From NCBI RefSeq assembly GCF_009389715.1, contig NC_052392.1, positions 39,537,668 through 39,601,667 on the forward strand: a stretch of DNA of 64,000 nt, written 5' to 3'. Under the pieces are notes generated by a model that was not told where the DNA came from, did no database searches, and saw only the letters and a program-made list of their open reading frames with translations. Both the position numbers and the translations under genes were made by a program. The DNA comes from Phoenix dactylifera. Its lineage: Eukaryota > Streptophyta > Magnoliopsida > Arecales > Arecaceae. The number at the start of each line of letters is the position of its first letter. Positions within the stretch are counted from its first letter, which is position 1. Below, one piece after another: positions 54,809 through 64,000 of the stretch.

Positions 54809-56739
54809 CCAAGCTTTCCTCTTTTTTTTTTTTGCTTAAGCGGGCATTTCATACATCACGGGTACGAATACACCCTAAAGAGTCGGAATACAAAATGTCC
54901 CGAAGTGCTCCGGGCATCTCTCTCTCCCCAGCCCATAGGGTGCCTCCAGAGTGGCTCGCAACAAACGCGGCCACCCAATCGGCCGCCCCATTGGCCTCAC
55001 AATATACATGCATAGCCTGTAGCGTAACACCCTCTCTCACCATCATCCAAATGTCACGAAGCAGAGGATGAGCACCTCCGTGACCAACCGGGCCCCTACG
55101 GATCCAGCTAATCACCGTAGCCGAGTCGCCCTCCAGAAGAACCGAACTCGCCCGAAGTACTCGCCGCGCGTAGGATAAGCCCATCCAGGCCGCTCGCAAC
55201 TCTGCCCCTGGGACAGAAATATCAAAAATCTGACGGCCCCCTGCTGCCACCACATCCGACCCGGGCCCCTAACAACAAAACCGGCCCCTCCCCTCCTACC
55301 GCCATCCAAGACAGAGCCATCAAAATTGACCTTGAGGAAACTCGGGGGTGGGGGCTCCCAGGTAAAGAATACCCTGGGTGGAGCTGCCGAAGCAATGTGG
55401 GATCCCCAGATGTCCCGAGCTATCAAAGATCTATGAGCTGGCTCTGCCTGGATAATCTCTGTCGCTTGAGCACAGGCCCGCTCCATCACGAATCGTAGGG
55501 ACAGCCGACGCTCACCAAACACCCGGGCGTTCCTGGCCAGCCATATCTGGTACGCTGTGTAGGACGCCCTAATAGCCAATCCCCGCATCTGAGTAGAACC
55601 AGCCCAAAGCCGAACCTCCTCCAAGTAAAACTCCCTACTCCTCCAGGTATCCTCCGGGATCCCAGTCAAACTCCAAACACCTCTCGCCCATACGCAGTGG
55701 AATAGAACATGATCCACCGACTCGTCCACCCCACAGTCCGGGCATGAGGGGGAAAGGCCCATACCGCGTCTACACAGCTCTGAGCATGTCGGCAATCGCG
55801 CCCAGGCCACCTTCCAGAGGAAAAGAGCAACCCTCTGGTGTAGCCCAAACCTCCACACCCAGCCACAGTCTAGTCCCGGCTGTGAACCTGGCTGAATAAG
55901 CCGGGCAACATCGCTGACCCCAATGCTCGCTCTATTGGTGGTGCTCCAGACTCTGACATCTGGATCTCCTGACCCCGGAAGGGGAATCGACCAAACCCGC
56001 TCTACTAGATGCTCTCCAAACAGCTGGCCCAGCCTGTCGCTATCCCACTCGGCCCCTCCCGGTCGGAGCAGATCGGAAACTCGGAGACCCTCCCCCGCCT
56101 CAGTGCTGAGAGTCGTCGGCCATAGTCTCAAGGGAAGTGCATCCACCCATGGGTCCGCCAGCACATCAATACTCCGTCCGTCACCGATCAGCCACCTCGA
56201 ATGCGCCAGGGCCATAGGCACGTGCCTCTCAATCTCTCGCCACATAAAGGATCTCCTCCGCCGGGCTGTCACCTGGCCCTCGAGGCCCACTCGGCCGTAC
56301 CTGGCTATCATAACCTGGCTCCAATGACCGTGCGGCTCCAAGACAAACTGTGCCGCCCTCCGTGCCAAGAGGGCCTCGCGTCGCACCAGGAGTGACTGCA
56401 CCCCCAGCCCACCCTCCCGCAGTGGTAGACACACCCTCTCCCAGGCCACCAGATGTATCCCATGCCCCCCCCATAGGAGCCCCAAAGAAAGCTTCGCATG
56501 AGCTGCTCAATCCCCACCAGCACAGTCTTCGGCACTACTGTATGAGCCATCAGATAAATAGGCATGGAACATAGAACTGACCTGATCAACGTCAATCTCC
56601 CCATCATAGAAAGTGATGATGCCCTCCATCTCTCTAATCTGCTCCATACCCTCTCCAATAGGGTAGAGCACTCTGCCACCTGTAACCTCCTCCCTGTGAT
56701 GGGAACCCCAAGATACACCAGAGCCCCCCAAGCTTTCCT
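54809..56739 (-). mobile_element. 5'-truncated L1-like LINE with 12-bp target-site duplication
   Basis: The inserted element is 54821-56727 on the minus strand. CCAAGCTTTCCT flanks it at 54809-54820 and 56728-56739. A run of 12 T at 54822-54833 is the poly(A) tail in reverse. From 5' to 3' on the minus strand it encodes the C-terminal end of a reverse transcriptase (YLGVPI, MMGRLTLI, FLWG), a zf-RVT zinc-binding segment (CPDCGVDESVDHVLFHC), and an RNase H domain (KVNFDGSV, VLLEGDSATVISWI, ANGAADWVAAF). Two frameshifts break it, near 56470 at a C-run and near 55265 at a GGGCCCGGG stretch. It lacks the 5' end, so it is a dead-on-arrival copy. It lies in the upstream region of the LETM1-type gene. 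Confidence 0.93.
54849..56735 (-). pseudogene. LINE ORF2 C-terminal remnant (RT end, zf-RVT, RNase H)
   Basis: Three consecutive minus-strand frames carry the protein: about 56735-56490 (end of reverse transcriptase and linker), 56485-55266 (linker, zf-RVT, first RNase H strand) and 55253-54849 (rest of RNase H). Each junction is a single-base-type frameshift at a homopolymer or short GC run, and otherwise there are no internal stops. That suggests a fairly recent insertion. The first and middle sections of a full ORF2, endonuclease and RT core, are absent. Confidence 0.85.
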
Positions 56740-56795
56740 TCGCCTTCCCTTTTCCGAGCGTCCCCTCCCGCTCCCTCGCCTCCTCTTCCTCAAAC

Positions 56796-56803
56796 TATAA
56801 ATA
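56796..56803 (+). promoter_or_regulatory. TATA box of the LETM1-type gene
   Basis: TATAAATA lies 57 nt after the right-hand LINE target duplication. A pyrimidine-rich leader with AAACCCTA follows. A probable leader intron runs from a GTGAGG donor at about 57041 to an acceptor just before GTTGGTTCAGG at about 57591. Confidence 0.6.
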
Positions 56804-57669
56804 GATGGTTTCTCTCATCCTTCCTCTCACGCCTCCTAAAACCCTACACCCTCCATCGCTACTTCCCTCCTCCCCCTCCCTTCTCCTCTTCGATCTCTCC
56901 CAGTCTAAATCTAAATTCTTCCGGAACTCGCGGAACTCGAATCCATTGCCGGGTTCGCGTTATTCGTCTCGTACGGTTTGATCGCCGGATTGAAACCCTA
57001 ATCTGGAGGGAATCATTGGAAGGAAGCGAAGCTCCAGTGGTGAGGTTTTCTTGCGCGCCTCTTGTTTGATCGTAGATTTGCTTCGACTTGTTTGATAGTT
57101 GTCCTCGGCTTTGGTTTGGTCATGACATGGGGACGGTTTAGATGTTTGGAAACCCTGGAAGTTATCAATAGGTGCTCTGTTGGAATTCTGGTTTTGATAT
57201 TTATTACATTCTCGACTGTGTGAACTAAATGGAAATTTTGTTTTTGTTTTTATTTTTTTTCCGTCTATTGTTCAATTCGTAAGATTAGCTAGTTTGAGGC
57301 AGTTGATGAGGGCCAAAGAGTTCTCTCTCTCTTTGTTTCCCATATTTTTCAATCTTTACGTGCTTTTCAATAACATGCATATTTAATTTTAAATTTCTAA
57401 CTGCTCCTTGTAAAAATAACGTTCTGTAATTCATAGCATAATGGCAGCTTAATTTTTCAAATTGATGATTAAATTTCGGGGTATGCGTCCGTGTATTGGG
57501 AAGGGTTGTCCTTTTTTTGTTGTACGTGAGAGCTGTTTGTTCTAATGCTTCTTGTTGGTTATTGTTTGTTATGGTTCTTGCGAGAAGTAGGTTGGTTCAG
57601 GGAGGTGCTTGGAGAGTTATGATCATAGTCTGAACATAGTCCATTTAGGGAAGGAGGACGGTATCAAGT

Positions 57670-60214
57670 ATGGCTTCAAGAGGGATTCTCAGGGCCAGAA
57701 GACACCTTTCTCAGCACTTGAATGTTCCTGGCCGTTCATGTTTGAGTTGTTCCAGTTTTGGGTCTGGTAGATTGGATTACAATGCAGATGCTGGGTTTCT
57801 GTGCCGGGTTCCTGAGCACAGTTCTGTGGATGGTGAGTGCAGAATTGAGCGTGAGGCAGTATTTCTAGCCAAACAGGATCTCATAGGTTTATCAGCAATT
57901 CTGTTTCATAAGCATGCTTCTTGTGGGATCTCTGTTGTTGGTTGTGGATATGGGAGAACAGGGATTGTTCTCCCTGGGGGATTGAGAGGGTTGCCACCAT
58001 CAGTTTGCACTGCAAGTACTGCTACAGCCAGGGAACCAGATATAGGTAATGGAGGTGAGGATAATGAAGATCAGGAACAAAAGCACAGGAAGGAGGCATC
58101 AGCAGAGGAATGTGACCAGGCAGTTGAAGGTCTTAGCACGGCAAAAGCTAAAGCGAAAGCTAAGAAGTTGCAGGAATCCCAGAGGACTGTGCAATCTATC
58201 ATAAAGAAATTCTGGGCCAAACTTCTTGGGGTTGGTCCTGCTTTGAGAGCTGTTGCTTCTATGAGTAGGTTTAGCTCTATCCTTTCACCTATTGCTTTTC
58301 TGCATTTGAGTCCATTCTGAAGTTTTATAATGGTAATTTCTTGATTTTTTACCTTTTTTCATTTTTCAAGGGCGGACTGGGCCATAAAGTTCCGCCATTG
58401 GAAGGATGAATTTGTGTCTGTTCTGCAGCATTACTGGCTAGGTTTGAAACTACTTTGGGCGGATATAAGGATTTCCTCAAGATTACTTTTGAAGCTTGCT
58501 GGTGGAAAGAACCTCTCAAGAAGAGAGCGGCAGCAGCTAACTCGCACCACAGCTGATATCTTCAGGCTGGTCCCGTTTGCAGTTTTTATTATAGTTCCAT
58601 TTATGGAGTTCTTGCTGCCAGTTTTCCTGAAATTATTTCCCAACATGTTGCCATCTACTTTTCAGGACAAGATGAAAGAACAGGTATGTTTTCAGCAGTT
58701 TCCACTGTGGTTGAGAAATTCACTTTGTTATTTTCATTTTTTCTTGAGAGAGAGAGAGAGAGAGAAAGATTGGATAGAGTTAACTTTGTTATCTACATGT
58801 TGAACTTTGATATGTAAAGGTTCTTGTTTCTGCCAAGCCCCAAAGGTCAATTTTTCAAATTTTTGATTTGTGGGATACTGAAACTTTACATAGTAAACAT
58901 ACTTGCAGCATTTATCATGATAAGTTAGACCAAGGATGGCGGAACCGGTACCGGGCACCGTACTAATTGCCCGACGGGAGAGAGAGAGAGAGAGAGAGGG
59001 GGGGGGGAGAGGGAGAGGAAGGAAGAGAGAAGCTGGCCGGGGCCGGCCGGCGGAAGCCGGGGAGCCTCCGCACGGAGGAGTCGGAGGCCGGGGAGTCATG
59101 GAGGCAGGGCTCCTCTTTCGGTCCCCTATTTCGTTCGAAACAGGGGCTTGGAGGGGTCTCCTTTTAGTTTTGCTTTTTTAAAGTTGATTTCCGACTTCAA
59201 CTTAAAAAGGTAAAAAATAAAAGGGCTCCCTGCGGGCCTCTGTTTCGAACGAAATAGGAGACCGGAGGTGGAGCCCGGCCTTCGCGTCTCTCCGGTCTCC
59301 GCCTTTTCCGCCGGCTGGCCCCGACTGACCTCTCTTCTTTCCTTTTCTTCTTGCTCCCTTCCCCCTCTCTCTTTCTCTCTCTTTTCCTCTTTTTTCTTCT
59401 CCTTCTCTCCTTCCGGCGACGGTGAGAGGCGTCTCGGTTTCAATAGCAGAACCGTTCCGGTCTGCCGCCGGTACGGCTCGGGACGTCCCGAACCGGGCGG
59501 TTCCGAACGGTTCCATAGACCTTGAGCTGGACTATCATCTCACTAGGTGTGTTCATAAAAGCTTTTGAACATATTCTAGTTAATCCTTTTCTTTATTTAT
59601 GAAGTGTATGGCAACCTGTAATTTGATATGTTTTGTTGTTATCCTTCCCAAAGAGAACATTCAACCTCACGACTGTCTTGTGACAAATAACCTGTAGGAA
59701 GCTTTAAAAAGGCATCTCAAAGCAAGAATAGAGTATGCAAAGTTTTTACAGTATACAGTGAAAGAAATGGCAAAAGAAGTCAAAAACTCACGAAGTGGAG
59801 AAATTAAACAGACTGCAGAAGATCTTGATGAATTCTTGAACAAGGTAATATTTTTCTTGACTACATTACTCTTTTGCACTATTTCACTTCTTTTGTTTGC
59901 TTTTTTAATGTAATGAGTATTTGAACTAAATTCTTTGTTAGGTTAGGACTGGTGCACGGGTTTCCAATGATGAAATTTTAAATTTTGCAAAGTTGTTTAA
60001 TGACGAGCTGACTCTGGACAATATCAGCAGGTCACTATTACAATGCTAACTATGTATAAGTATACATTCCATATGCTTATCTTGCGTTATTACATCACGG
60101 ATTTTTTTAGTATGTATGCAGGCCAAGATTGGTTAATATGTGTAAGTATATGGGAATCTCGCCATATGGAACGGATAATTATTTGCGGTTTATGCTTCGA
60201 AGAAAATTACGCTG
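57670..60214 (+). CDS. LETM1-domain mitochondrial inner-membrane protein, 5' part
   Basis: Five exons are visible: 57670-58268, 58371-58683, 59698-59844, 59942-60030 and 60122-60214. They give 413 complete residues before the frame is left open at a GT donor (TG|GTACGT). The rest lies beyond the right edge, so the fifth intron exceeds 3.78 kb. The N-terminus is Arg/Ser-rich with few acids ([17 protein letters not shown]), as in mitochondrial targeting peptides. Next come an acidic, Lys-rich stretch (about 120-175) and the LETM1 core: [14 protein letters not shown], a Pro-containing membrane segment with [13 protein letters not shown] (about 265-290), LPSTFQ, and [26 protein letters not shown]1 proteins are in the inner mitochondrial membrane and take part in K+/H+ or Ca2+/H+ exchange and organelle volume control. 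The ATG at 57670 starts the targeting peptide. Introns 2 and 5 carry transposon insertions. Confidence 0.93.
58936..59515. mobile_element. GC-rich inverted-repeat element in LETM1-type intron 2
   Basis: The centre is at about 59185. Left-arm CCTATTTCGTTCGAAACA (about 59126) is matched by the reverse complement of TGTTTCGAACGAAATAGG (about 59241). The arms continue through GA-rich and CT-rich tracts out to GGAACCGGTACCGG on the left and CCGGTACGGCTCGGG...GGAACGGTTC-like sequence on the right. Open frames on both strands are a by-product of the inverted structure. It is probably a non-autonomous DNA element, class unknown. The target duplication is not clear. Confidence 0.65.
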
Positions 60215-60716
60215 GTACGTTCTATGTTGTTACAGTTCAAAGAAATACATCATCCTAATAGTTATTATTAAATTTAATGGGTAATCAGTGGGAGATGATA
60301 GATATTAGTTGTATTACACAATGGCCTGGTGACACCTTTTTTTGTATTGTTGGTATATGCTATATGGGTTACCATAAAAATTGGGTACCACCTAACTTAG
60401 TAATGAAAATTGGGCAGGGCCAGCCCATGGCCCGCTTGACCAGCCTACATCATAAGAAGGTTAGGCCGATGTTTTTATGGTATTGGTTGAGCTCGAGTCG
60501 CAAACTTTTGGCTCGACTAAATTTAGGACGAGCTTGGGCTAATGATTTATGAGCTTGATAGCCCAACTCAGCTTAAGGCAATACTTCTACATCACGTACA
60601 TTTATAGTTGGCATATATTTTACACGAATGTAGTAAAAAATATAATACTGAAAACTTAGGTAAAGATACTAGTCATTTAAGGAATATAGCCCTTGTGTAC
60701 CAAAAAAAAGAATATA

Positions 60717-61330
60717 GCCCTGTTTGGGAGAGCTTTTAGAGAGCTAGAAAGTACTTTTTGAAGGGTGGAAAGTACTTTCAGGAGATATGGAGGTGTTTAG
60801 TAAACCATTAAGTACTTTTTGGTTTCCAAAAAGCAGAAAAGTTCTACTTGGGAAAAGCTCCATTTTGGAGCTTTTTCCCAACAGCTCTACTTGGCTGGGG
60901 AAGTTGTTTTTATTTTTAATGAAAATTTCGTAGTGACCAAAATACCCATGAACAAATCACAAAATCACATTGTATTATTATATTAATATAATACATTATT
61001 ATATTATATTATATTATATCACATCATGTTTATTATATTACATTATTTTATAATAATATTATATCATATTATATTGCATTATAATAATATTCTAATATAT
61101 AATGATATTTTAATAGATTATAATATATAATATTACATTATTATACTAGACAATCTATGCAATGTCTTTTATTGTTATTTTGTCATACTAAAGCACTTTC
61201 TCAATTTGGTTACCAAACATATGTTAAAGTCCCATGGCAGTTTAGAAGTATAGTTACTAAATAGTAAATAACTTTTTGTAAAGGCTCTACTAGTAATAGC
61301 TCTACTACTAACAACAATCCCAAATAAGGC
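60717..61330. mobile_element. Probable MITE, AT-rich interior
   Basis: The left end is GCCCTGTTTGGGAGAGC. The right end, reverse complemented, is GCCTTATTTGGGATTG. The interior is very AT-rich with TATTATATT repeats, and there is no coding capacity. The target duplication is unclear. Confidence 0.45.
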
Positions 61331-61625
61331 CTAAGAATTGTACATAGATTATTGATACAAATTTGGAGTTATAAACATGACTACAAAGAGGTAATGAGAG
61401 TGGCATTTTTTGAATTTTGATTTGTTAGTAATTTGGATAGCCTGATTTCAACTGAAGCTCACTTGTTACTTATTAGGCTGAGCTTGAGCCCATGCAAGTT
61501 GGTTTAAGTATAGAATGGTCGAGCCTAGGCCAGGTGTCTATTAACCTAGGCTAAGCCCGAGACTACCTATAGCATAGCCCAACCTGCTAGATATGCCTTG
61601 CTAACCTCACTCAACCTTTTACTTA

Positions 61626-62105
61626 GGGCTCGTTTGGTTCGCGGGAAAAGAAGGGGGAAAAGTGTGGTCAACGGGAAAGTAATAAGATGCCTCTTGTTTA
61701 GTTGGAGTTTTCAAAGGAGAGAGATGAGAAAGTTGTATTCCCGTGGAAATATGATTCCCACATTTCATGGGAAAGTCTTTCCCATGAGAAACATGGAAAA
61801 GTTACTTTCCCATGAGGCGGGAATCACTCCATTTTTATTTTTTTCCAAAAAGACCCTTCAGCATTAAAGAAGCATTAAAGAGGCATTAAAGGCCTAATTT
61901 TTATTAAGGGTATAATAGAAATTATACATAACTTTTCCAAAAAAGTGGATGGTCAACCAAACATAAGCACTTTGGAAATCTGTCACTTTTCCATGGTCAA
62001 CCAAATATGCCAAAAGTACTTTCCTAGGCATCCTCTTCTTAGGAATTTACTTTCCAGAAATCATATTCGTAGGAGGGAAATGCTTCCTGCGAACCAAACG
62101 AGCCC
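61626..62105. mobile_element. PIF/Harbinger (Tourist-like) MITE with TTA target duplication
   Basis: The left end is GGGCTCGTTTGGTTCGCGGG. The right end, reverse complemented, is GGGCTCGTTTGGTTCGCAGG, so the inverted repeats match 19 of 20. TTA flanks both sides (61623-61625 and 62106-62108). It is 480 bp with no transposase. The interior repeats ACTTTCC/GGGAAAGT-type subunits on both strands. It lies in intron 5 of the LETM1-type gene. Confidence 0.88.
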
Positions 62106-64000
62106 TTAGGATCAGGCATAGACTGAAAAAGATAATTATACTTAAATTGATTAAGTACATAGATATATAAATCTCCAGCTTCATCAACAGTGCAATCTAA
62201 AGTTCTGTTGCCAGTGTTGCTTGTTTAGTTAATTGCCATTCTATTTGATAATGTATGTCATATTTTCCACTTTTCTCTACCATGTTGTCTTCTTATTTGA
62301 AATTTGTTATGGAAGATATATTGCATGATGTGAAATAATATGCAAAGATTGGGAGATTGATACTGAATGTTATTATTTGGAGGTCTTGAGGGGGTTTTAG
62401 GAAAACATTATGCTAGATACTTGGGGAGAAACTATAGGACTTAAGGCCCATTAGTCCCTTATAAACACAATATTATAGAAAACAATGTTACTGAGGCCTC
62501 CAAGTTATTATATGTTGTGATGTTGGTTTGTGTTTCTTTAGAAGACACAAGATTACTTATGATTTTATTATGACATATGAGTGCGATCTTTTTTAACACA
62601 AGTTTGTCAAGCTCTGAATTGTTTATGATGGGTTTTTCTAAAATAAATATTACCTATGATTCATTGTGACGTATGAATGTGACCTCTTTTTTGCACAAGT
62701 TTGTTAAGCTCGGAATTGTTTATTGCAGTTTTCTTAAATAAATATTTTTAGATGACTGTGTGCCTAGTGACAATTATCTCTATTTACTGCTTGCACAGTA
62801 ATAACTAAACATATTGCATATGTGATTCATTTATGTGAAGATATAAACCTACTTCTAAGGATGTTATGTTTAGGTATTTTTCCCACATTTAGTCAATGTT
62901 CACAATCTCAGTACTTGACCTTGTACTAGTACCATGCTGATGCAGTGTTGGTATGTTCGATTTGTGGGTCGATTCGGTGTACTAAGTCTTGGTTCAGTAT
63001 CAGTTCGGTACAGTATAATCCAGTATGGGTGGTACGTACCGGTATGGCGAACCTTGCTAAATAATATGACGATGCTAGGTGGTAGAACTAGGATGATAAG
63101 TTTACAATGAGGAAATTAGGGGACACCTTGAAAAGAATAATTTCAACAGTTGAATTCCATATTGAGTTGATTTGGATTTGCCCAATGTAGACCTAAGGAG
63201 GTGGTAGCTGAAAAGAAGCATAGATGCATGGGTAGGACCCATATTGCATGAATGAAGGTGGTGCTGATTGTTTTGATCTTGTGATAGACTTGAATTTTGA
63301 TAGAACTAAATGGCTGAAGAGATTTCAAATATCCGAATGAAAATAGCTGGGATTTGGAGTACTAGTGATGTAAGGTTTAGAAAAGAGAACTGGATTGGTA
63401 GTAGTGATAAATGGTTTGTTAGTAATATTGCATTATGCACAGGCCGTTTCTTTCATTTATCAGTTCCTTCACTTCCAAACAGTCATTTCCTCCCTGCCCC
63501 ATTTCTCCCTCTCTTTATCTCTCTCTCTCTCTGCCCTTTTGAGGATGTCCCTGTTCGCCAGTTGGCTTGTGCTAGAACTGTTTGAATGTTTTCTTTGAAG
63601 AGCCATTTCATTGTAATAAGGCTTGGGTTTGTTTCTGGTTAAGAAGAGAGAGGTGTTAAGATTGGCTGCTTTTGAAGACTGTAACTACATGATTTACAAT
63701 CTCGGAACCACCCTATCCCCACCTCCAAACCACCACCCGCACATACACAAGAGAGAGTGAGAGGAGACAATGAATGACAATTACTTTCCATTTAGGCAAT
63801 GAAGAATTTACGAAGCTGGAAAGAATAAGCTATTGTATTCATGTGCCGTAAGGTGGGGGGTGGGGAACATTGGATGCAAAACCTATTTCCTCTTGAGAAG
63901 CAACTAACCAGAATTGGCGGATTCTGCAGTTTGAAGGACCTTTGAAGATAACACATACTTCAGATTTCAGAAGATTGAAATGAGTTAAACAGAAGGCTAG

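Larger units (their letters stand above)
52411..54820. other. ILK1-like 3' region and spacer
   Basis: It starts with the 3' UTR of the ILK1-like gene, whose end I cannot place. It holds a diverged duplication (about 53380-53750), a possible MITE (54177-54466) and, from about 54470, the original upstream region of the LETM1-type gene before the LINE inserted. The open frames here are short and unrecognised. Confidence 0.5.
60215..64000. other. Intron 5 of the LETM1-type gene (incomplete)
   Basis: No further LETM1 exon could be found up to the window end. The stretch holds two MITE-like elements (60717-61330 and 61626-62105) and repeat-like sequence on either side of the first (60415-60600 and 61430-61600). 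A GGTACGTACCGGTATGG fragment near 63035 resembles other dispersed repeats. Short open frames near 63310-63598 include a CT microsatellite and look fortuitous. Confidence 0.6.

Noticed and set aside
55923-56327. A plus-strand 134-codon frame
   Set aside because: It is the antisense of the LINE linker and zf-RVT region, kept open by GC-rich codons.
58936-59525. Several open frames on both strands, one starting MAEPVPG
   Set aside because: They lie in a GC-rich inverted repeat inside an intron of the LETM1-type gene. The GA and CT tracts keep the frames open by chance.

Overview
This is nuclear DNA from a flowering plant. It has spliced genes with GT-AG and a few GC-AG introns, TATA boxes, long AT-rich spacers, and plant transposons (TRIM, PIF/Tourist-like MITE, L1-like LINE with RNase H). 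GC-rich polygalacturonase exons beside AT-rich spacers, together with the gene content, suggest a monocot, possibly a palm. That is an inference and was not tested by comparison.

Region 1 (1-20,200) is a cluster of four GH28 exopolygalacturonase genes. The first is on the minus strand and runs off the left edge (805 to 1). The other three are on the plus strand (6552-8348, 11360-13699, 17215-20183). The three complete copies share a four-exon structure with an identical 290-nt exon 2, and each encodes about 392-395 residues with all four GH28 motifs. They would act as secreted pectin-degrading enzymes. Three of the four promoters share a motif just upstream of the TATA box. The spacers and introns hold a miniature LTR element (TRIM), a probable second TRIM, a fold-back MITE, and LINE RNase H remnants.

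Region 2 (22,497-28,151) is a five-exon NADPH-dependent 2-alkenal reductase gene (345 aa) with a 3.2-kb repeat-bearing intron. Region 3 (31,217-35,303) is a BIR1-like (At5g48380-type) LRR receptor kinase (610 aa) with HRN in place of HRD, one GC-AG intron, and a spliced upstream ORF. Region 4 (42,096-52,410) is a twelve-exon ankyrin-repeat/Raf-like kinase of the plant ILK1 type (474 aa). It has two GC-AG introns and a last coding exon of 7 nt. Region 5 (57,670 to past the right edge) is the 5' part of a mitochondrial LETM1-type gene. A 1.9-kb 5'-truncated LINE with clear target-site duplications lies just upstream of its TATA box.

The polygalacturonases are the only group of genes that clearly belong together. 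The other four look like ordinary unlinked single-copy genes. I saw no evidence of a new multi-gene system. The most interesting items are the transposon insertions with readable boundaries, the non-canonical splice sites, and the shared promoter and intron insertions within the polygalacturonase cluster.
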